DNA of 64,000 bases from Isoperla grammatica (GCA_945910005.1 CAMDTW010000611.1:47605-111604), one strand, 5' to 3'. Positions 45,138 to 57,204 are shown, counted from the stretch's first letter. Translations and numbers: made by a program. The notes: a model not told the origin generated them from the letters alone.

Positions 45138-45837
45138 TGTAAAGTACCATCTATATGCATTATCCACTAGGCTGTGCTTAGAATGCAGTGAGTTTGTGCA
45201 TTATCCACTAGGCTGTGCTTAGAGTGCAGTGAGTTTGTGCATTATCCACTAGGCTGTGCTTAGAATGCAGTGACTTTGTGCACATGTGAATTTGTAGAGA
45301 GCTTTGGTTATATCAATAAAGAACAGGCATTGTTACATTGCATAGCAACGGTTGTTGACTGGTAACTAAGGACAATACAGAAGAAGATGGTGGAAAGTAA
45401 GCCTAGAGAGAGGATGTGGTGTTGAAAGCTACACGGAATAACTTCAAGAACTCGAGTCTTTGAGCCTTACGATTTCTCTAGTTATCCAAACTAGTATTAC
45501 CCAGACGTCAACTACGCCTGCCCCGTTAAATGGGACGGTGATTTTCGAAGCGTCGGTTACACACGATCCACCACTGAATTCAACCTACCATGAAGGACAT
45601 CTTTGAAATCCTACCATGGACGCCTGCTTGAGAAACCAAGGTTAGAAGAAGGATTCACCTATAACTGGAGCTGGTACTGTCTGTAAACCTATTTGTGACA
45701 AGTTATTTACTGTGAGCATTCGTTGTCTATGTGATACAATATAATTTAATAGTACAACTCAAATTTCTAAGTGTTGGTTTATTTCCCGGCTGAGCTAGGC
45801 CCAACCAGTGTAGTAAGAGGGCGAGGGTACTGTTACA
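45138..45837 (+). repeat. 3' LTR of gypsy copy B (700 bp), diverged
   Basis: The first ~190 bases match the 5' LTR exactly. From about 45328 there are more than 20 substitutions and a 2-bp deletion. Examples are AGGCATTG for AAGCATGG and CCCAACC for CCGCCC near the end. This pattern indicates that the right part comes from an older insertion. Confidence 0.9.
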
Positions 45838-46410
45838 CACTTTATTATTATTTATTATTATTTATTTTCTGTTAAACCATTACAGCACAATGTGTGTGTT
45901 ACTGTTATTACAGAGAGGGGACAGGAAACGAGCCACAGCGGCCCATACACTCACAGCGGCCCATACACTCACAACTTGGCCGTGCCCCGTCAATAAATAA
46001 CACGCAATTACAAGGCGCTGAGTTGGAGTTGAATGACAGTTTCAAATTTCACAGATTTTGAAGACGAAATCTTCTTAATTCTGGAAACAAATACAAAGTG
46101 CTTACATACAACCGTAAAACATATATCTAGTTACAATATTATCGAATCAAATTATAAGTACAAGACCTTGACGTGTCCAGATCCAGCTTCAATCTGTCAA
46201 AATCAACACTAAATTCAACTGTTCCTATGTTTTTCAAGCAAGGCCCTGGACTAAAATGTAAGCCCACAAAATTAAACTTCTATTTATATACAAAGTAATG
46301 GATACTGGTACTTCCCTTTATGTCTTCTTTTAGTAAATCACTCGTAGATCTCAATGCCGTGAAAATTGTTGGTTGATTACAGCTTTTTCCCTTTGAAATG
46401 CGATATATTA
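45838..46410. other. Spacer
   Basis: Starts with TTATT low-complexity DNA. A GGCCCATACACTCACA unit is tandemly duplicated at about 45940-45971. No gene is seen. Confidence 0.4.
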
Positions 46411-46743
46411 TCAGCAGCGACTGAGAACGTGTAGACTATTAGGGCTTATTATTATTATTATCATGTTATTTCCTTTCTTCTCTTCTCTCATTTGCACCAT
46501 CGGGCTCCTCTTGAGCCAAGACGATGCGAGAGTGCACCCTAGGGTGGCGGCCGAAAGATGGTGGTGACAATGTAGCTCATAGGCTGAGGACCTTGCGCAC
46601 GATATTAGTTGTGCCGAGGATTGCAGCCTTCTGCATGACACGCACGTGCTTGTCCTTCAGGTGGAGCTTCTCTTTCGCAGCTGACCACTCTTCGGTGACC
46701 AGACCGTTGACGGAGACGACGACAGGAACTATCTCAACGGACC
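46411..46743 (-). pseudogene. LINE ORF2 C-terminal remnant plus 3' UTR
   Basis: On - from 46743 the frame reads YKLRSVEIVPVVVSVNGLVT then KHVRVMQKAAILGTTNIVRK VLSL and a stop at 46577-46579. This is the C-terminal signature of a widespread invertebrate LINE reverse transcriptase group. Everything upstream is replaced by an (ATT)n tract. The remaining ~165 bases to 46411 look like its 3' UTR ending in ATAATA. A dead fragment. Confidence 0.75.
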
Positions 46744-46755
46744 TCAGCTTGTATA

Positions 46756-46920
<165 letters not shown>

Positions 46921-46998
46921 TGCGGTGAATAAAGTTTCGTCCTTTTATCGTTTTTACGGGAACGAACTGTTAGTACACGAAACACGTAAGACAGTAAG

Positions 46999-47078
46999 TA
47001 AGGTGGCTCGTTGGTCCAGTGGTTAGCATCCCTGCTTCCAATGTAGAAGGTCCTGGGTTCAAATCCCGGTTCAGGCAG
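46999..47078 (+). repeat. tRNA-like SINE head or tRNA pseudogene
   Basis: The A-box-like TTGGTCCAGTGGTTAGCAT and B-box-like GGGTTCAAATCCCGG are correctly spaced, with a TTCCAAT loop in the anticodon position. The T stem pairs well, but the acceptor 5' and 3' strands do not, so it is not a working tRNA. Downstream DNA to about 47245 may be the SINE body. Confidence 0.6.
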
Positions 47079-47645
47079 AAGTTTTGTTTAGCTTTTAATA
47101 TGGATTCAGTTCCATTACTTCTGGTCTTAGGAATAAGTAAACGGTGACTTTGGAGCCGTCGTAGCAACGAAGCATTCATAAATTCAAATTTGTTCTGAAT
47201 TGGCCTTGTTGATTCTGACATTTGTCCACATTTGTTTGCACTGTCCAATCACGGATTCATATGTTTCGTATTTGAAATATCGATCTTTGATTGGTTATCG
47301 CTCACTCGTCGATGGTGTTCGGAGCCTACAGGGTTTGTTTGGACGCTTAAATTAAAGTCCCCCACTGCAAATCAGTTTCGTTACTGAGGTAGACTCTAAA
47401 TGTGAATTTATTTATTATTTATTTAATGGTTCAAAATTTAATTCTTTGTTCATGAGAAATGCTGCACATGACGTTTTTGGTCAAAGGCTAGGCGGTTTCT
47501 GCTCTCGGTGAGATTTCGATTTATTTCTTTTTCGGTAATTTGTAATTGAAACACAATTTCTGTGACTGCACGTACAGTTTTAATAATGTATGTTATTGTT
47601 TGTTATTAGTTGTTTATTAAATAGGAACACGAGTTAGGAATAATT
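47079..47645. other. Spacer with a dispersed repeat block
   Basis: A block at about 47349-47415 (TTAAATTAAAGTCCCCC...GTTACTGAG...GACTCT...GAATTTATTTAT) recurs at 56200-56280, and weakly at 23388-23430. Otherwise nothing is recognised. Confidence 0.45.
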
Positions 47646-47665
47646 GTGATCTTCCTTGTTTACAG

Positions 47666-48000
47666 GACTGCTTCAGGGAAGAGATCGACTGGTCGTCAGC
47701 CAAGAAGATGAGGCGGGTAGCTGAGTCGCTGGCATAGTGGGCACTGTCTGGCGAGTTGACGGTGGGGGAGAGGAGCGCCGGGTGTGGCCATTGTGGTGCG
47801 GTTGGGGAACCCCCTTCAGCTGTAGGTACCAGTTGGTTGATGCACAAGCCTTCAGTAAGCGTACTAACGCAGTTGTAAGGGAGCTGACTCATAAGCTTTG
47901 GGGAACCACTGCCCCTCTGGTCTCAAACCCACAGATCGGCAACTCTTGCCCCGGTGACCACTTCTACGCCATGAACGCGTCACATCAAGCAAGAAGAGGT
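47666..48000 (+). other. Exon-like block of unknown nature
   Basis: This GC-balanced block is bounded by an acceptor-like TTGTTTACAG and a donor-like AGAG|GTAAGTTC. It stands out from the AT-rich surroundings. No frame through it resembles a known protein. It could be a noncoding transcript, a UTR exon or old transposon DNA. Confidence 0.25.
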
Positions 48001-48044
48001 AAGTTCACTTGATATGCTCGTTTCACATTATTAACCTAGGGGAT

Positions 48045-48146
48045 GCTGACGTCATAGACAAGTGAGGCATTGGCCAATCAAATGTCAGTATTTGAAAAAG
48101 CTCCCCGCTGATTGGCTTGGACTCCCTCATTTCTGACGTCAGCATT
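48045..48146. mobile_element. Short foldback with CRE-like ends
   Basis: ATGCTGACGTCA at the left and TGACGTCAGCAT at the right are inverted repeats. The arms extend inward imperfectly to CCAATCA/TGATTGG. About 100 bp, MITE-like, with no clear target duplication. Confidence 0.55.
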
Positions 48147-49247
48147 ATCAAGGTTCTTAATTAGATTAGGGGTAGGGAGTAGGCTTGACATCAATACCTT
48201 GTTACACTTGCCTTGCTACCTAAAATCTCTCCACACATGCTATTCTCTAAAAATGCGTTTTATGTTTCTTTCATTTATAATTTCAATCCCCTCAGTGGCA
48301 CTCTAGCTTACTCACTCTTCGCTTACTATTCACTGTTTACTTTTATTACTATTTACTATACTGTTACACTATTGCTTCGCTTTGCTGTTGTATTACGTAT
48401 ATTATATTTTTACACTTGACTTTAGATTTAAACTTTAGCTTTATGAACACAATAAATATATGTAAGTAATGTACTATAAACTAATTGAAATTCCCTTGGC
48501 CGCACTCTATAGTGTCTGGTTCGTGGCACCGGTATATTATCAAAACCACATGTATTTTACAACCATTGATGAACGAAATATTTCACATAAAAAAGTCAAA
48601 ACTAATCGAAACTTGAATTTGATGAACTTACAATAATTATGCAAGACTGAGTAAATACAACAGTAAAGCGATCGCAACGCTCGTTTTACTGTTCGGTATT
48701 TAAAATTAAAGTAGGCTAAATAACAGGACTGCTTAGTCACAATAGTTCACAACAAAGTATAACTACCTGATTTATAGATTCCTCCTCATAACACATTCAT
48801 TCGTCTTCCTATATCCTATACGTGCAAACCAACATCTCATATTTACTATATAGCTTATATGCATACAGTAAAAATTTTGATTTTACATAACATAACCTTG
48901 TAAATTTATTTTCACTGTTCTAATAATTTTGAAATAATTTTTTCGCCTAATTATATTTTGTTTTCCTTTAAATATATCATAAACACTGACAAATCTATTT
49001 ATTTCGTGGGATGTTTATTTATGCTGTAGTGGTAGTAGCCTATAATAATTAGTGACCACTAATATTAATTATCATGATTTTTTCATTTTTTTTTTTTATT
49101 TACAAACTGGCAACGAAACCCAAGTTATTGAAATATTTCGCTTAGAACAGTTTTAGGAAATTACACAGTTCTCTGATGACAATCATTACGTTAGGAAATA
49201 CGTTTGTACATAAGTGTAACTACATATTATTTTGTTTCTGTCCTCAG
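48147..49247. other. Spacer
   Basis: AT-rich DNA without a supported feature. Confidence 0.4.
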
Positions 49248-49648
49248 GGCTGCCGACTACGAGACTCATTTGTAGCTATTGTGTCACTTGGGCGAAGGTT
49301 CAAAGTGGTGAGGGTGTCGGTGTCTTGGCGGGGAATCCGGCTGGTACATGGCGTCTACGGGACGCCTGGCGGAGCCTGCAAACCTGAGGGTGCTTCCAAA
49401 CGGGTTTGGTCATCAGTGAGTAAAGCAACCGCTCTAGGCACCGCTTAAATGTGGGTGATTAGTGACGTTCAAGAGTTGTTCGTTGCTTCTCATGTTGAGG
49501 TACTCCACGGAGGACCAATACTTAAGGACCGGCACGTCTGTACCCACCGCGAGCCCGATGACTTGTCATTGCGATCCCTAGCCCTTGTGTTCACATAGCT
49601 ATACCTTCGAGACGTCGAGACGTCGAGCGGCCTATAGGGTCATGTCTG
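49248..49648 (+). other. Second exon-like block
   Basis: Follows an acceptor-like CTGTCCTCAG and ends at a strong donor-like TCTG|GTGAGTAAC. It is GC-richer than its flanks. A short open frame runs to 49448 but is not recognised. It may belong with 47666-48000. Confidence 0.25.
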
Positions 49649-49697
49649 GTGAGTAACATTCATTGACGACAGTATGTTATGTGTGTATATATATTCA

Positions 49698-49993
49698 TAG
49701 TTCCCACGTGACGTCACAGCGGCCATGATTGCGACACAATTGAGGAGGACCAATCCAAGATCATTAGCAAATACTATTCAAATTTAATAAATAAGCCTAA
49801 TTAAGAATTTAAAAAGTAAACATAATTAATACAAAATAAAAAAATACCACACATTCAAAATTATTTTAAAAAGCAGGCTGGATTTTAAACAATGAAGAGT
49901 TTATATGTTCTACCACAACCGCCTACAATTGTTTCTCCATGGCAACGTCGAAAAAGATGTGACGTACGTACAACCTATGAATATGTATGTAGG
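49698..49993. mobile_element. Dispersed inverted-repeat element, copy 1
   Basis: Begins ATAGTTCCCACGTGACGTCA and ends GTGACGTACGTACAACCTAT. The ends are imperfect inverted repeats, and a second copy lies at 57773-58018. The interiors differ greatly. Confidence 0.6.
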
Positions 49994-51297
49994 TGTGTGT
50001 GTGCATTAAATTATTTTACGGTACAAAACCACGTTATAATTTTGAATCGCATAAACGCAAAATCAGCCATCTCCGTAAAGCTTGACTTTGAAATAAACAA
50101 CAATACTTCTGCTACTTTAATATTCTAATCAACACAGTTTTCTGTTTACAATTAGATGTCAATTCAGTCAAACTAATATTATAAATTATGAGTTATACCT
50201 AAATTTGTTAACCAGATGCAGGATTTGAGATGGTTCAGTTATGAATCACAACTTATTAATTTGGACAAAACAATTGTAAATGCAAAGTAAGTAGCAGGTC
50301 ATATCAAGCTGATTTGCTGTTTTTCATTAGTTAATTTAATTAGTATTACAAATTAATCAATAGAGTTAATAGCACTTAAGATTTTTTAATTATAATACTG
50401 ATGGATAGTGTTACGTAAAATCGAAGACAGAATTAAGTAGAACGACAAAATAAAAACTCATTTATAAATTGATTTATACCACTATACATAATTATAATAA
50501 TAATGCTTATTAAATACTAATACTCCTTGATAATATCACTTAAAATCAAAAACACAATTTTCGAACATAACTAAATTTATTATAATTAATAATATGTATA
50601 ACAAATAATATATAAATATTTATAAAAGAACAGAAGAACAATTAAAAAAGAAAATGTACCAGACAGGCGTTGTTGCTTTGTTATGCAATTAATTCAATGG
50701 GTGAATATCGATGATAACATATTTCTCAATAGCTCTTGAAAAGATGGACAGGTTTTGCATCTGAACGATATTTTCATACGCGAATAACAAAGGAAATGAT
50801 TGATTTTTGAAACTTAGATTATGAAAAAATTGCTAAAGGCCTTAATTCTATAATTTTCTGACCATGATTCAATTTCTGCTAAAAGAAAAAAAAATGCAGA
50901 TGGTAGGTTTTCCAGCAACAGGACTTCATCTTCATTATCTTTATATACATTTTCTTTTTTTTCCCCTTTTTTTCATTGACATCTAATATTTGCATCGTAA
51001 ATAACTAACTCATATATATATGTGAACCACATTACTGATGAATATAAAAAAGTTAAGTTACACAATATTTATAATGCTAATTAAGCAAATCAAACAATTA
51101 AATATAATCAAGAACACTTAATAGTCCTACATTTCATTGTGCTATGGAGATGAGTGCAATAGAGCACTAACGATGCATTTGTATTACTTTTTCAGATTGG
51201 TATGTGATTGGAAAAGAAAAAACTCAGATCGACGTCCATAATAAAAGTTTATCTTGGTATCGTTTATTGCTTGCTGGGCATAGTACTTTTCTTTTAC
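49994..51297. other. AT-rich spacer before the satellite
   Basis: About 1.3 kb of strongly AT-rich DNA. No gene or named repeat is seen. Confidence 0.5.
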
Positions 51298-54200
51298 GCA
51301 AGCTGGAAAGAATAGCCTGAGTGATCTGGTTAGGTAAATACGATGAGCAAACCGCTCTACTTTGAATACAGGCTGGACAGAATAGCGTGAGTGATCTGGT
51401 TAGGTAGGGGCGATGAGCAAACCGCTCTACTTTGAATACAGGCTGGACAGAATAGCCTGAGTGATATGGTTAGGAAGGGGCGATGAGCATACAGCTCTGC
51501 ATTGAATACAGGCTGGACAGAATAGCCTGAGTGATGTGGTTAGGTAGGGGCGATGAGCATACAGCTCTTCTATGAATACAGGCTGGACAGAATAGCCTGA
51601 GTGATATGGTTAGGAAGGGGCGATGAGCATACAGCTCTGCATTAAATACAGGCTGGACAGAATAGCCTGAGTGATCTGGTTAGGTAGGGGCGATGAGCAT
51701 ACAGCTCTGCATTGAATACAGGCTGGACAGAATAGCCTGAGTGATGTGGTTAGGTAGGGGCGATGAGCATACAGCTCTGCGTTGAATACAGACAGGCTGG
51801 ACAGAATAGCCTCAGTGATGCGGTTAGGTGGGGGCGATGAGCATACAGCTCTGCATTGAATACAGGCTGGACAGAATAGCCTGAGTGATATGGTTAAGAA
51901 AGGCGATGAGCAAACGGCTCTGCATTGAATACAGGCTGGACAGAATAGCCTGAGTGATCTGGTTAAGTAGGGGCGATGAGCATACAGCTCTGCATTGAAT
52001 ACAGGCTGAACAGAATAGCCTGAGTGATGTGGTTAGGTAGGGGCGATGAGCATACAGCTCTGCATTGAATACAGGCTGGACAGAATAGCCTGAGTGATGT
52101 GGTTAGGTAGGGGCGATGAGCATACAGCCCTGCATTGAATACAGGCTGGACAGAATAGCCTGAGTGATGTGGTTAGGTAGGGGCGATGAGCATACAGCTC
52201 TGCGTTGAATACAGACAGGCTGGACAGAATAGCCTGAGTGATGTGGTTAGGTAGGGGCGATGAGCATACAGCCCTGCAGCGAATACAGGCTGGACAGAAT
52301 AGCCTGAGTGATCTGGTTAGGTAGGGGCGATGAGCATACAGCTCTGCGTTGAATACAAGCTGGACAGAATAGTCTGAGTGATGTGGTTAGGTAGGGGCGA
52401 TGAGCATACAGCTCTGCGTTGAATACAGACAGGCTGGACAGAATAGCCTGAGTGATGTGGTTAGGTAGGGGCGATGAGCATACAGCTCTGCAGCGAATAC
52501 AGGCTGAACAGAATAGCCTGAGTGATCTGGTTAGGTAGGGGCGATAAGCATACAGCTCTGCATCGAATACAGGCTGGACAGAATAGCCTGAGTGTTCTGG
52601 TTAGGTAGGGGCGATGAGCATTCAGCTCTGCAGCGAATACAGGCTGGACAGAATATCCTGAGTGATGTAGTTAGGTAGGGCCGATGAGCATACAGCTCTG
52701 CTTTCAATACAGGCTGGACAGAATAGCCTGAGTGATCTGGTTAGGTAGGGGCGATGAGTAGGGTTGAGGAGCATACAGCTCTGCAGTGAATACAGGCTGG
52801 ACAGAATAGCCTGAGTGATGTGGTTAGGTAGGGCCGATGAGCATACAGCTCTGCGTTGAATACAGACAGGCTGGACAGAATAGCCTGAGTGATGTGGTTA
52901 GGTAGGGGCGATGAGCATACAGCTCTGCAGCGAATACAGGCTGGACAGAATAGCCTGAGTGATCTGGTTAGGTAGGGGCGATGAGCATACAGCTCTGCAG
53001 CGAATACAGGCTGGACGGAATAGCCTGAGTGTTCTGGTTAGGTAGGGGCGATGAGCATTCAGCTCTGCAGCGAATACAGGCTGGACAGAATATCCTGAGT
53101 GATGTAGTTAGGTAGGGCCGATGAGCATACAGCTCTGCTTTCAATACAGGCTGGACAGAATAGCCTGAGTGATCTGGTTAGGTAGGGGCGATGAGAAGGG
53201 GCGAGGAGCATACAGCTCTGCAGTGAATACAGGCTGGACAGAATAGCCTGAGTGATGTGGTTAGGTAGGGCCGATGAGCATACAGCTCTTCTATGAATAC
53301 AGGCTGGACAGAATAGCCTGAGTGATCTGGTTAGGTAGGGGCGATGAGCAAACAGCTCTACTTTGAATACAGGCTGGACAGAATAGCCTGAGTGATCTGG
53401 TTAGGTAGGGGCGATGAGCATACAGCTCTGCGTTGAATACAGGCTGGACAGAATAGTCTGAGTGATGTGGTTAGGTAGGGGCGATGAGCATACAGCTCTG
53501 CGTTGAATACAGACAGGCTGGACAGAATAGCCTGAGTGATGTGGTTAGGTAGGGGCGATGAGCATACAGCTCTGCAGCGAATACAGCCTGGACAGAATAG
53601 CCTGAGTGATCTGGTTAGGTAGGGGCGATGAGCATACAGCTCTGCAGCGAATACAGGCTGGACAGAATAGCCTGAGTGTTCTGGTTAGGAAAGGGGCGAT
53701 GAGCATTCAGCTCTGCAGCGAATACAGGCTGGACAGAATATCCTGAGTGATGTAGTTAGGTAGGGCCGATGAGCATACAGCTCTGCTTTCAATACAGGCT
53801 GGACAGAATAGCCTGAGTGATCTGGTTAGGTAGGGGTGATGAGTAGGGGCGAGGAGCATACAGCTCTGCAGTGAATACAGGCTGGACAGAATAGCCTGAG
53901 TGATGTGGTTAGGTAGGGCCGATGAGCATACAGCTCTTCTATGAATACAGGCTGGACAGAATAGCCTGAGTGATCTGGTTAGGTAGGGGCGATGAGCAAA
54001 CAGCTCTACTTTGAATACAGGCTGGACAAAATAGCCTGAGTGATGTGGTTAGGTAGGGCCGATGAGCATACAGCTCTGCATTGAATACAGGCTGGACAGA
54101 ATAGCCTGAGTGATCTGGTTAGGTAGGGCCGATGAGCATACAGCTCTGCATTGAATACAGGCTGGACAGAATAGCCTGAGTGATCTGGTTAGGTAGGGGC

Positions 54201-54862
54201 GATGAGCATACAGCTCTTCTTTGAATACAGGTTGGACAGAATAGCCTGAGTGATGTAGTTAGGTAGGGGCGAAGAGCATATAGCTCTGCATTGAATACAG
54301 GCTGGACAGAATAGCCTGAGTGATGTGGTTAGGTAGGGCCGATGAGCATACAGCTCTGCATTGAATACAGGCTGGACAGAATAGCCTGAGTGATGTGGTT
54401 AGGTAGGGGCGATGAGCATACAGCTCTGCATTGAATACAGACTGGACAGAATAGCCTGAGTGATGTGGTTAGGTAGGGGCGATGAGCATACAGCTCTGCG
54501 TTGAATACAGGCTGGACAGAATAGCCTGAGTGATGTGGTTAGGTAGGGGCGATGAGCATACAGCTCTGCATTGAATAGAGGCTGGACAGAATAGCCTCAG
54601 TGATCTGGTTAGGTAGGGGCGATGAACATACAGCTCTGAATCGAATACAGGCTGGACAGAATAGCCTGAGTGATGTGGTTAGGTAGGGGCGATGAGCATA
54701 CAGCTTTGCATTGAATACAGGCTGGACAGAATAGCCCGAGTGATCTGGTTAGTTAGGGCCGATGAGCATACAGCTCTATTTTGAACACAGGCTGGACAGA
54801 ATAGCCTGAGTGATCCTGAGTGATCTAGTTAGGTAGGGTTGATAAGCATACAGCTCTACTCT
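51298..54862. repeat. Satellite array, about 50 units of about 70 bp
   Basis: The unit contains GGCTGGACAGAATAGCC, TGAGTGATCTGGTTAGG, TAGGGGCGATGAGCATAC and AGCTCTGCATTGAATACA. Variants include a 74-bp form with an added GACA (ATACAGACAGGCTGG), GATGTGG/GATCTGG alternatives, and longer units with an extra GTAGGGGCGAG. Ordered variant series repeat, for example the CTTTCAATAC variant near 52701, 53139 and 53786, showing higher-order duplication. The unit is not a multiple of three and has no open frame. Confidence 0.96.
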
Positions 54863-54945
54863 ATCTCATACTGCTCAACGCGGGACGAGGCTGCACTACA
54901 TACTGCTCAACGCGGGAGGAGGCTGCAGTATATACTGCTCATGCT
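54863..54945. repeat. Two-to-three-copy short tandem repeat at the satellite edge
   Basis: ATACTGCTCAACGCGGGA followed by a GAGGCTGCA core is repeated at 54869 and 54900, with a partial ATACTGCTCA at 54932. Confidence 0.8.
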
Positions 54946-55165
54946 AATGGATGGTGCATGACAACCAGACAACGGATCCACACTACATGACCTTGACATC
55001 TACTGTACTCCCACATGAAGAGAGAGGTAAATTCATTTGCGATTATATAGCTATGTGTTTCTAAATTTATATTTGCCTGCATTGGCTCTATTGGAAAGAA
55101 TAAGTCATGGGGTTAGGCATATATCCCTCACTATATTTCCTGCGTCTCTAGGAACATGTAAGTTA

Positions 55166-55240
55166 TATCGAACCAGTTGAGATTGCTCAGTGGTAGCACA
55201 CTGACCTAGTATGCATGAGGTTACTGGTTCGATGCCCGCG
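55166..55240 (+). repeat. tRNA-like pseudogene or SINE head
   Basis: GATTGCTCAGTGGTAGCAC (A-box-like) and GGTTCGATGCCCG (B-box-like) are at tRNA spacing. Anticodon and acceptor stems do not pair properly. Confidence 0.5.
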
Positions 55241-55593
55241 TAGTTTTATCTTGTCCTAAGGGTTTTCTCTCAACCGATACTCATAAGGCAAATGCTAACA
55301 GCTCGTTTGTATTCCTACTCATTACTCTTTCTAGTTAGTGACCTGAAGAGAGTGTGCTTCGTAGAAATGTTAAAGTGTTGTATATTTTCATAGATCTTCT
55401 TTTTTATGTTTCTCTTTATAACTAATATTTGAATTGAATGCTGGTTGAATATCAAAGTTTTACGGGCGCGAGACACGAAGAGTGATGAACTGTCATATAT
55501 TCATCCAGATTGGGAGCTTAGTAGTGGAGCCCCGGTTAGTGTAATACACTTATGTATTATTTTTAATGTATGACCTATGTCGTTTTATTACAG

Positions 55594-56455
55594 GAAGAAG
55601 ACCGTGTTCTACTTTGGGGTGATGAGAAATATCGCTCAAAGTTCGGAGAAAAAGTAAACCCACAACTTGGAAATGGTGATTATATTATTTTCTAACCCTT
55701 TGACTCCTGTGATATAGTAAATATATACTAATATTCTGAAACAGAGTGAAAATATAGTAGGCCTATAGTTGCATCAGTTACATAATCAGTCATCATATCA
55801 TCTACGTATATTTGAAAATATCTGCTATAGTAAGAAATGAATTAGATGAAGAACAGTGAGAAGGAGATTCTGGGTATACCTACCGGTAGTTTGTTAGTGA
55901 GAGCGTATTTCAAATCTTTCTCAAGTTAACAGTTTACCAATGATTCACCACCCCGACACGGGGAAATGGTTTATATTTTGCAGTTGAAGATATTTAGTAA
56001 TTTTGCTATATATTTACCTTATAATAATCTTGAATAACGAAACATCACTGCATGTTTTGAGATATATTATTTAACATATAATAAAACACAATTTATCTGA
56101 AAGAGTGAAGATAGTAGTGTGTGAAGTAAATTAAATAATCAATGCTATTGTGTTACAAACGTGTTTGTGTTTGTAGTGTGCGATGGTTCAAACGTAGGTT
56201 TTAATTAAAGTCCCCCCTGGAAACCAGTCTTGTTACTGAGTGGGTAGACAGACTCTATAAATACGAATTTATTTATTTATTTATTTTTATTCTTTATTTA
56301 TAGCAATGTCAAATTTTACTCCTGAGTTAACTCTGCAGCTGACAGTCATGTAGAGTAGTTTTATGAATTAATTTGTGTTTCTCATCATTGTTTTAGAATT
56401 GATGGACGATTTTAAGAGAAGCTCTACTCATCCACTACTGAAGATTCTTGAATAA
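55594..56455 (+). CDS. Possible last two coding exons of an unidentified gene
   Basis: Exon 55594-55675 follows TTATTACAG and ends AAATG|GTGATT. Exon 56397-56455 follows CATTGTTTTAG and ends in TAA. Joined, they give a 46-residue in-frame tail with basic, hydrophilic character (EEDRVLLWGDEKYRSKFGEK at the start, HPLLKILE at the end). The donor is only moderate and I could not find an upstream exon in a compatible phase: the candidate donor at 55027 would place a stop in frame. No family is recognised. It could be chance. Confidence 0.25.
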
Positions 56456-57200
56456 TAATGTGTATGTAAACATGGAAGTTCTGCTGTCAACAAGCAGGAA
56501 AGAATCATGTTTTGTATGTTAGAAGGCACACGATTCAGGCACTGCGTTCTAAGGAGTTTCCTGCTCTAGATAATTAAGAGTTAATAGTTATTGTACCGGA
56601 TTAGTATTTTAAACCTATTGCCCAATTACACACTGTGCTAAAACCTTGGTTATTTATATTTATTAGCAAGATTTTTCGGAATCTCTTACTCCTTCCTCAA
56701 GCACTGTCTCTGTCTGACTGGCGCCGGTCAGGCATAGACAGTGCTTGAGGAAGGGGTTGGTGACCTCGTAATACCTCGCTTAGTAAGTAATCTAGGTGTC
56801 CAGTGTGTACTTGTATTTACACCGGTACATTTTGAACTTGATTGGTTCATTTTGTATCGATAACTTCTTTGTAAAAGGAGTGAACTGGTTTATCAAAACT
56901 TTTCAATAACTGATACATAAACGTTTCCGGATGAAAGCTTCAAATTGCTAATTCTAAAAGGAGACATTGTGGAGCTTCACTTCAGTTTTGCTTCGTCTAA
57001 TATTCTTGTACAGCTGTAATAAGCGTGTGTGAGTCTCGATGCAAAAATATGAGACGTTAAGCCCAAATAATCAAATCTCGCGTTGATATTGCGCGTGTAC
57101 ACAGCACAATGCTATCGCACAGTAGCAGTAGACTAGTTGTGTATTTGTGTGTGGTAGATACATGGAGTGTTTTTTTTTTTTTAGTGGTGGTGGTAAATAG
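56456..57200. other. Spacer with a strong palindrome
   Basis: No gene is seen apart from the inverted repeat at 56691-56754. Confidence 0.4.
56691..56754. repeat. Loopless 64-bp palindrome
   Basis: The arm CCTTCCTCAAGCACTGTCTC continues to ACTGGC and meets GCCGGTCAGG...GACAGTGCTTGAGGAAGG. The ~32-bp arms have three mismatches and no spacer. Confidence 0.9.
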
Positions 57201-57204
57201 CATA

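Larger units (their letters stand above)
31814..45837 (+). mobile_element. Ty3/gypsy retrotransposon copy B, complete structure with nested insertions
   Basis: Order: 5' LTR, primer site, gag, pol in the -1 frame, a long-TIR element inserted at the last codons of pol, a 3' noncoding tail, a purine run and the 3' LTR. Without inserts it is about 6.9 kb. The 3' LTR differs from the 5' LTR at more than 20 places after its first ~190 bases, while internal DNA is nearly identical to copy A. The flanks (TTTGCCA on the left, CACTTTATTA on the right) show no target duplication, so the right end is probably recombinant. Confidence 0.93.

Noticed and set aside
51298..54862. CRISPR-like array
   Set aside because: There are no unique spacers; the whole 70-bp unit repeats, the genome is eukaryotic, and the pattern is satellite DNA.
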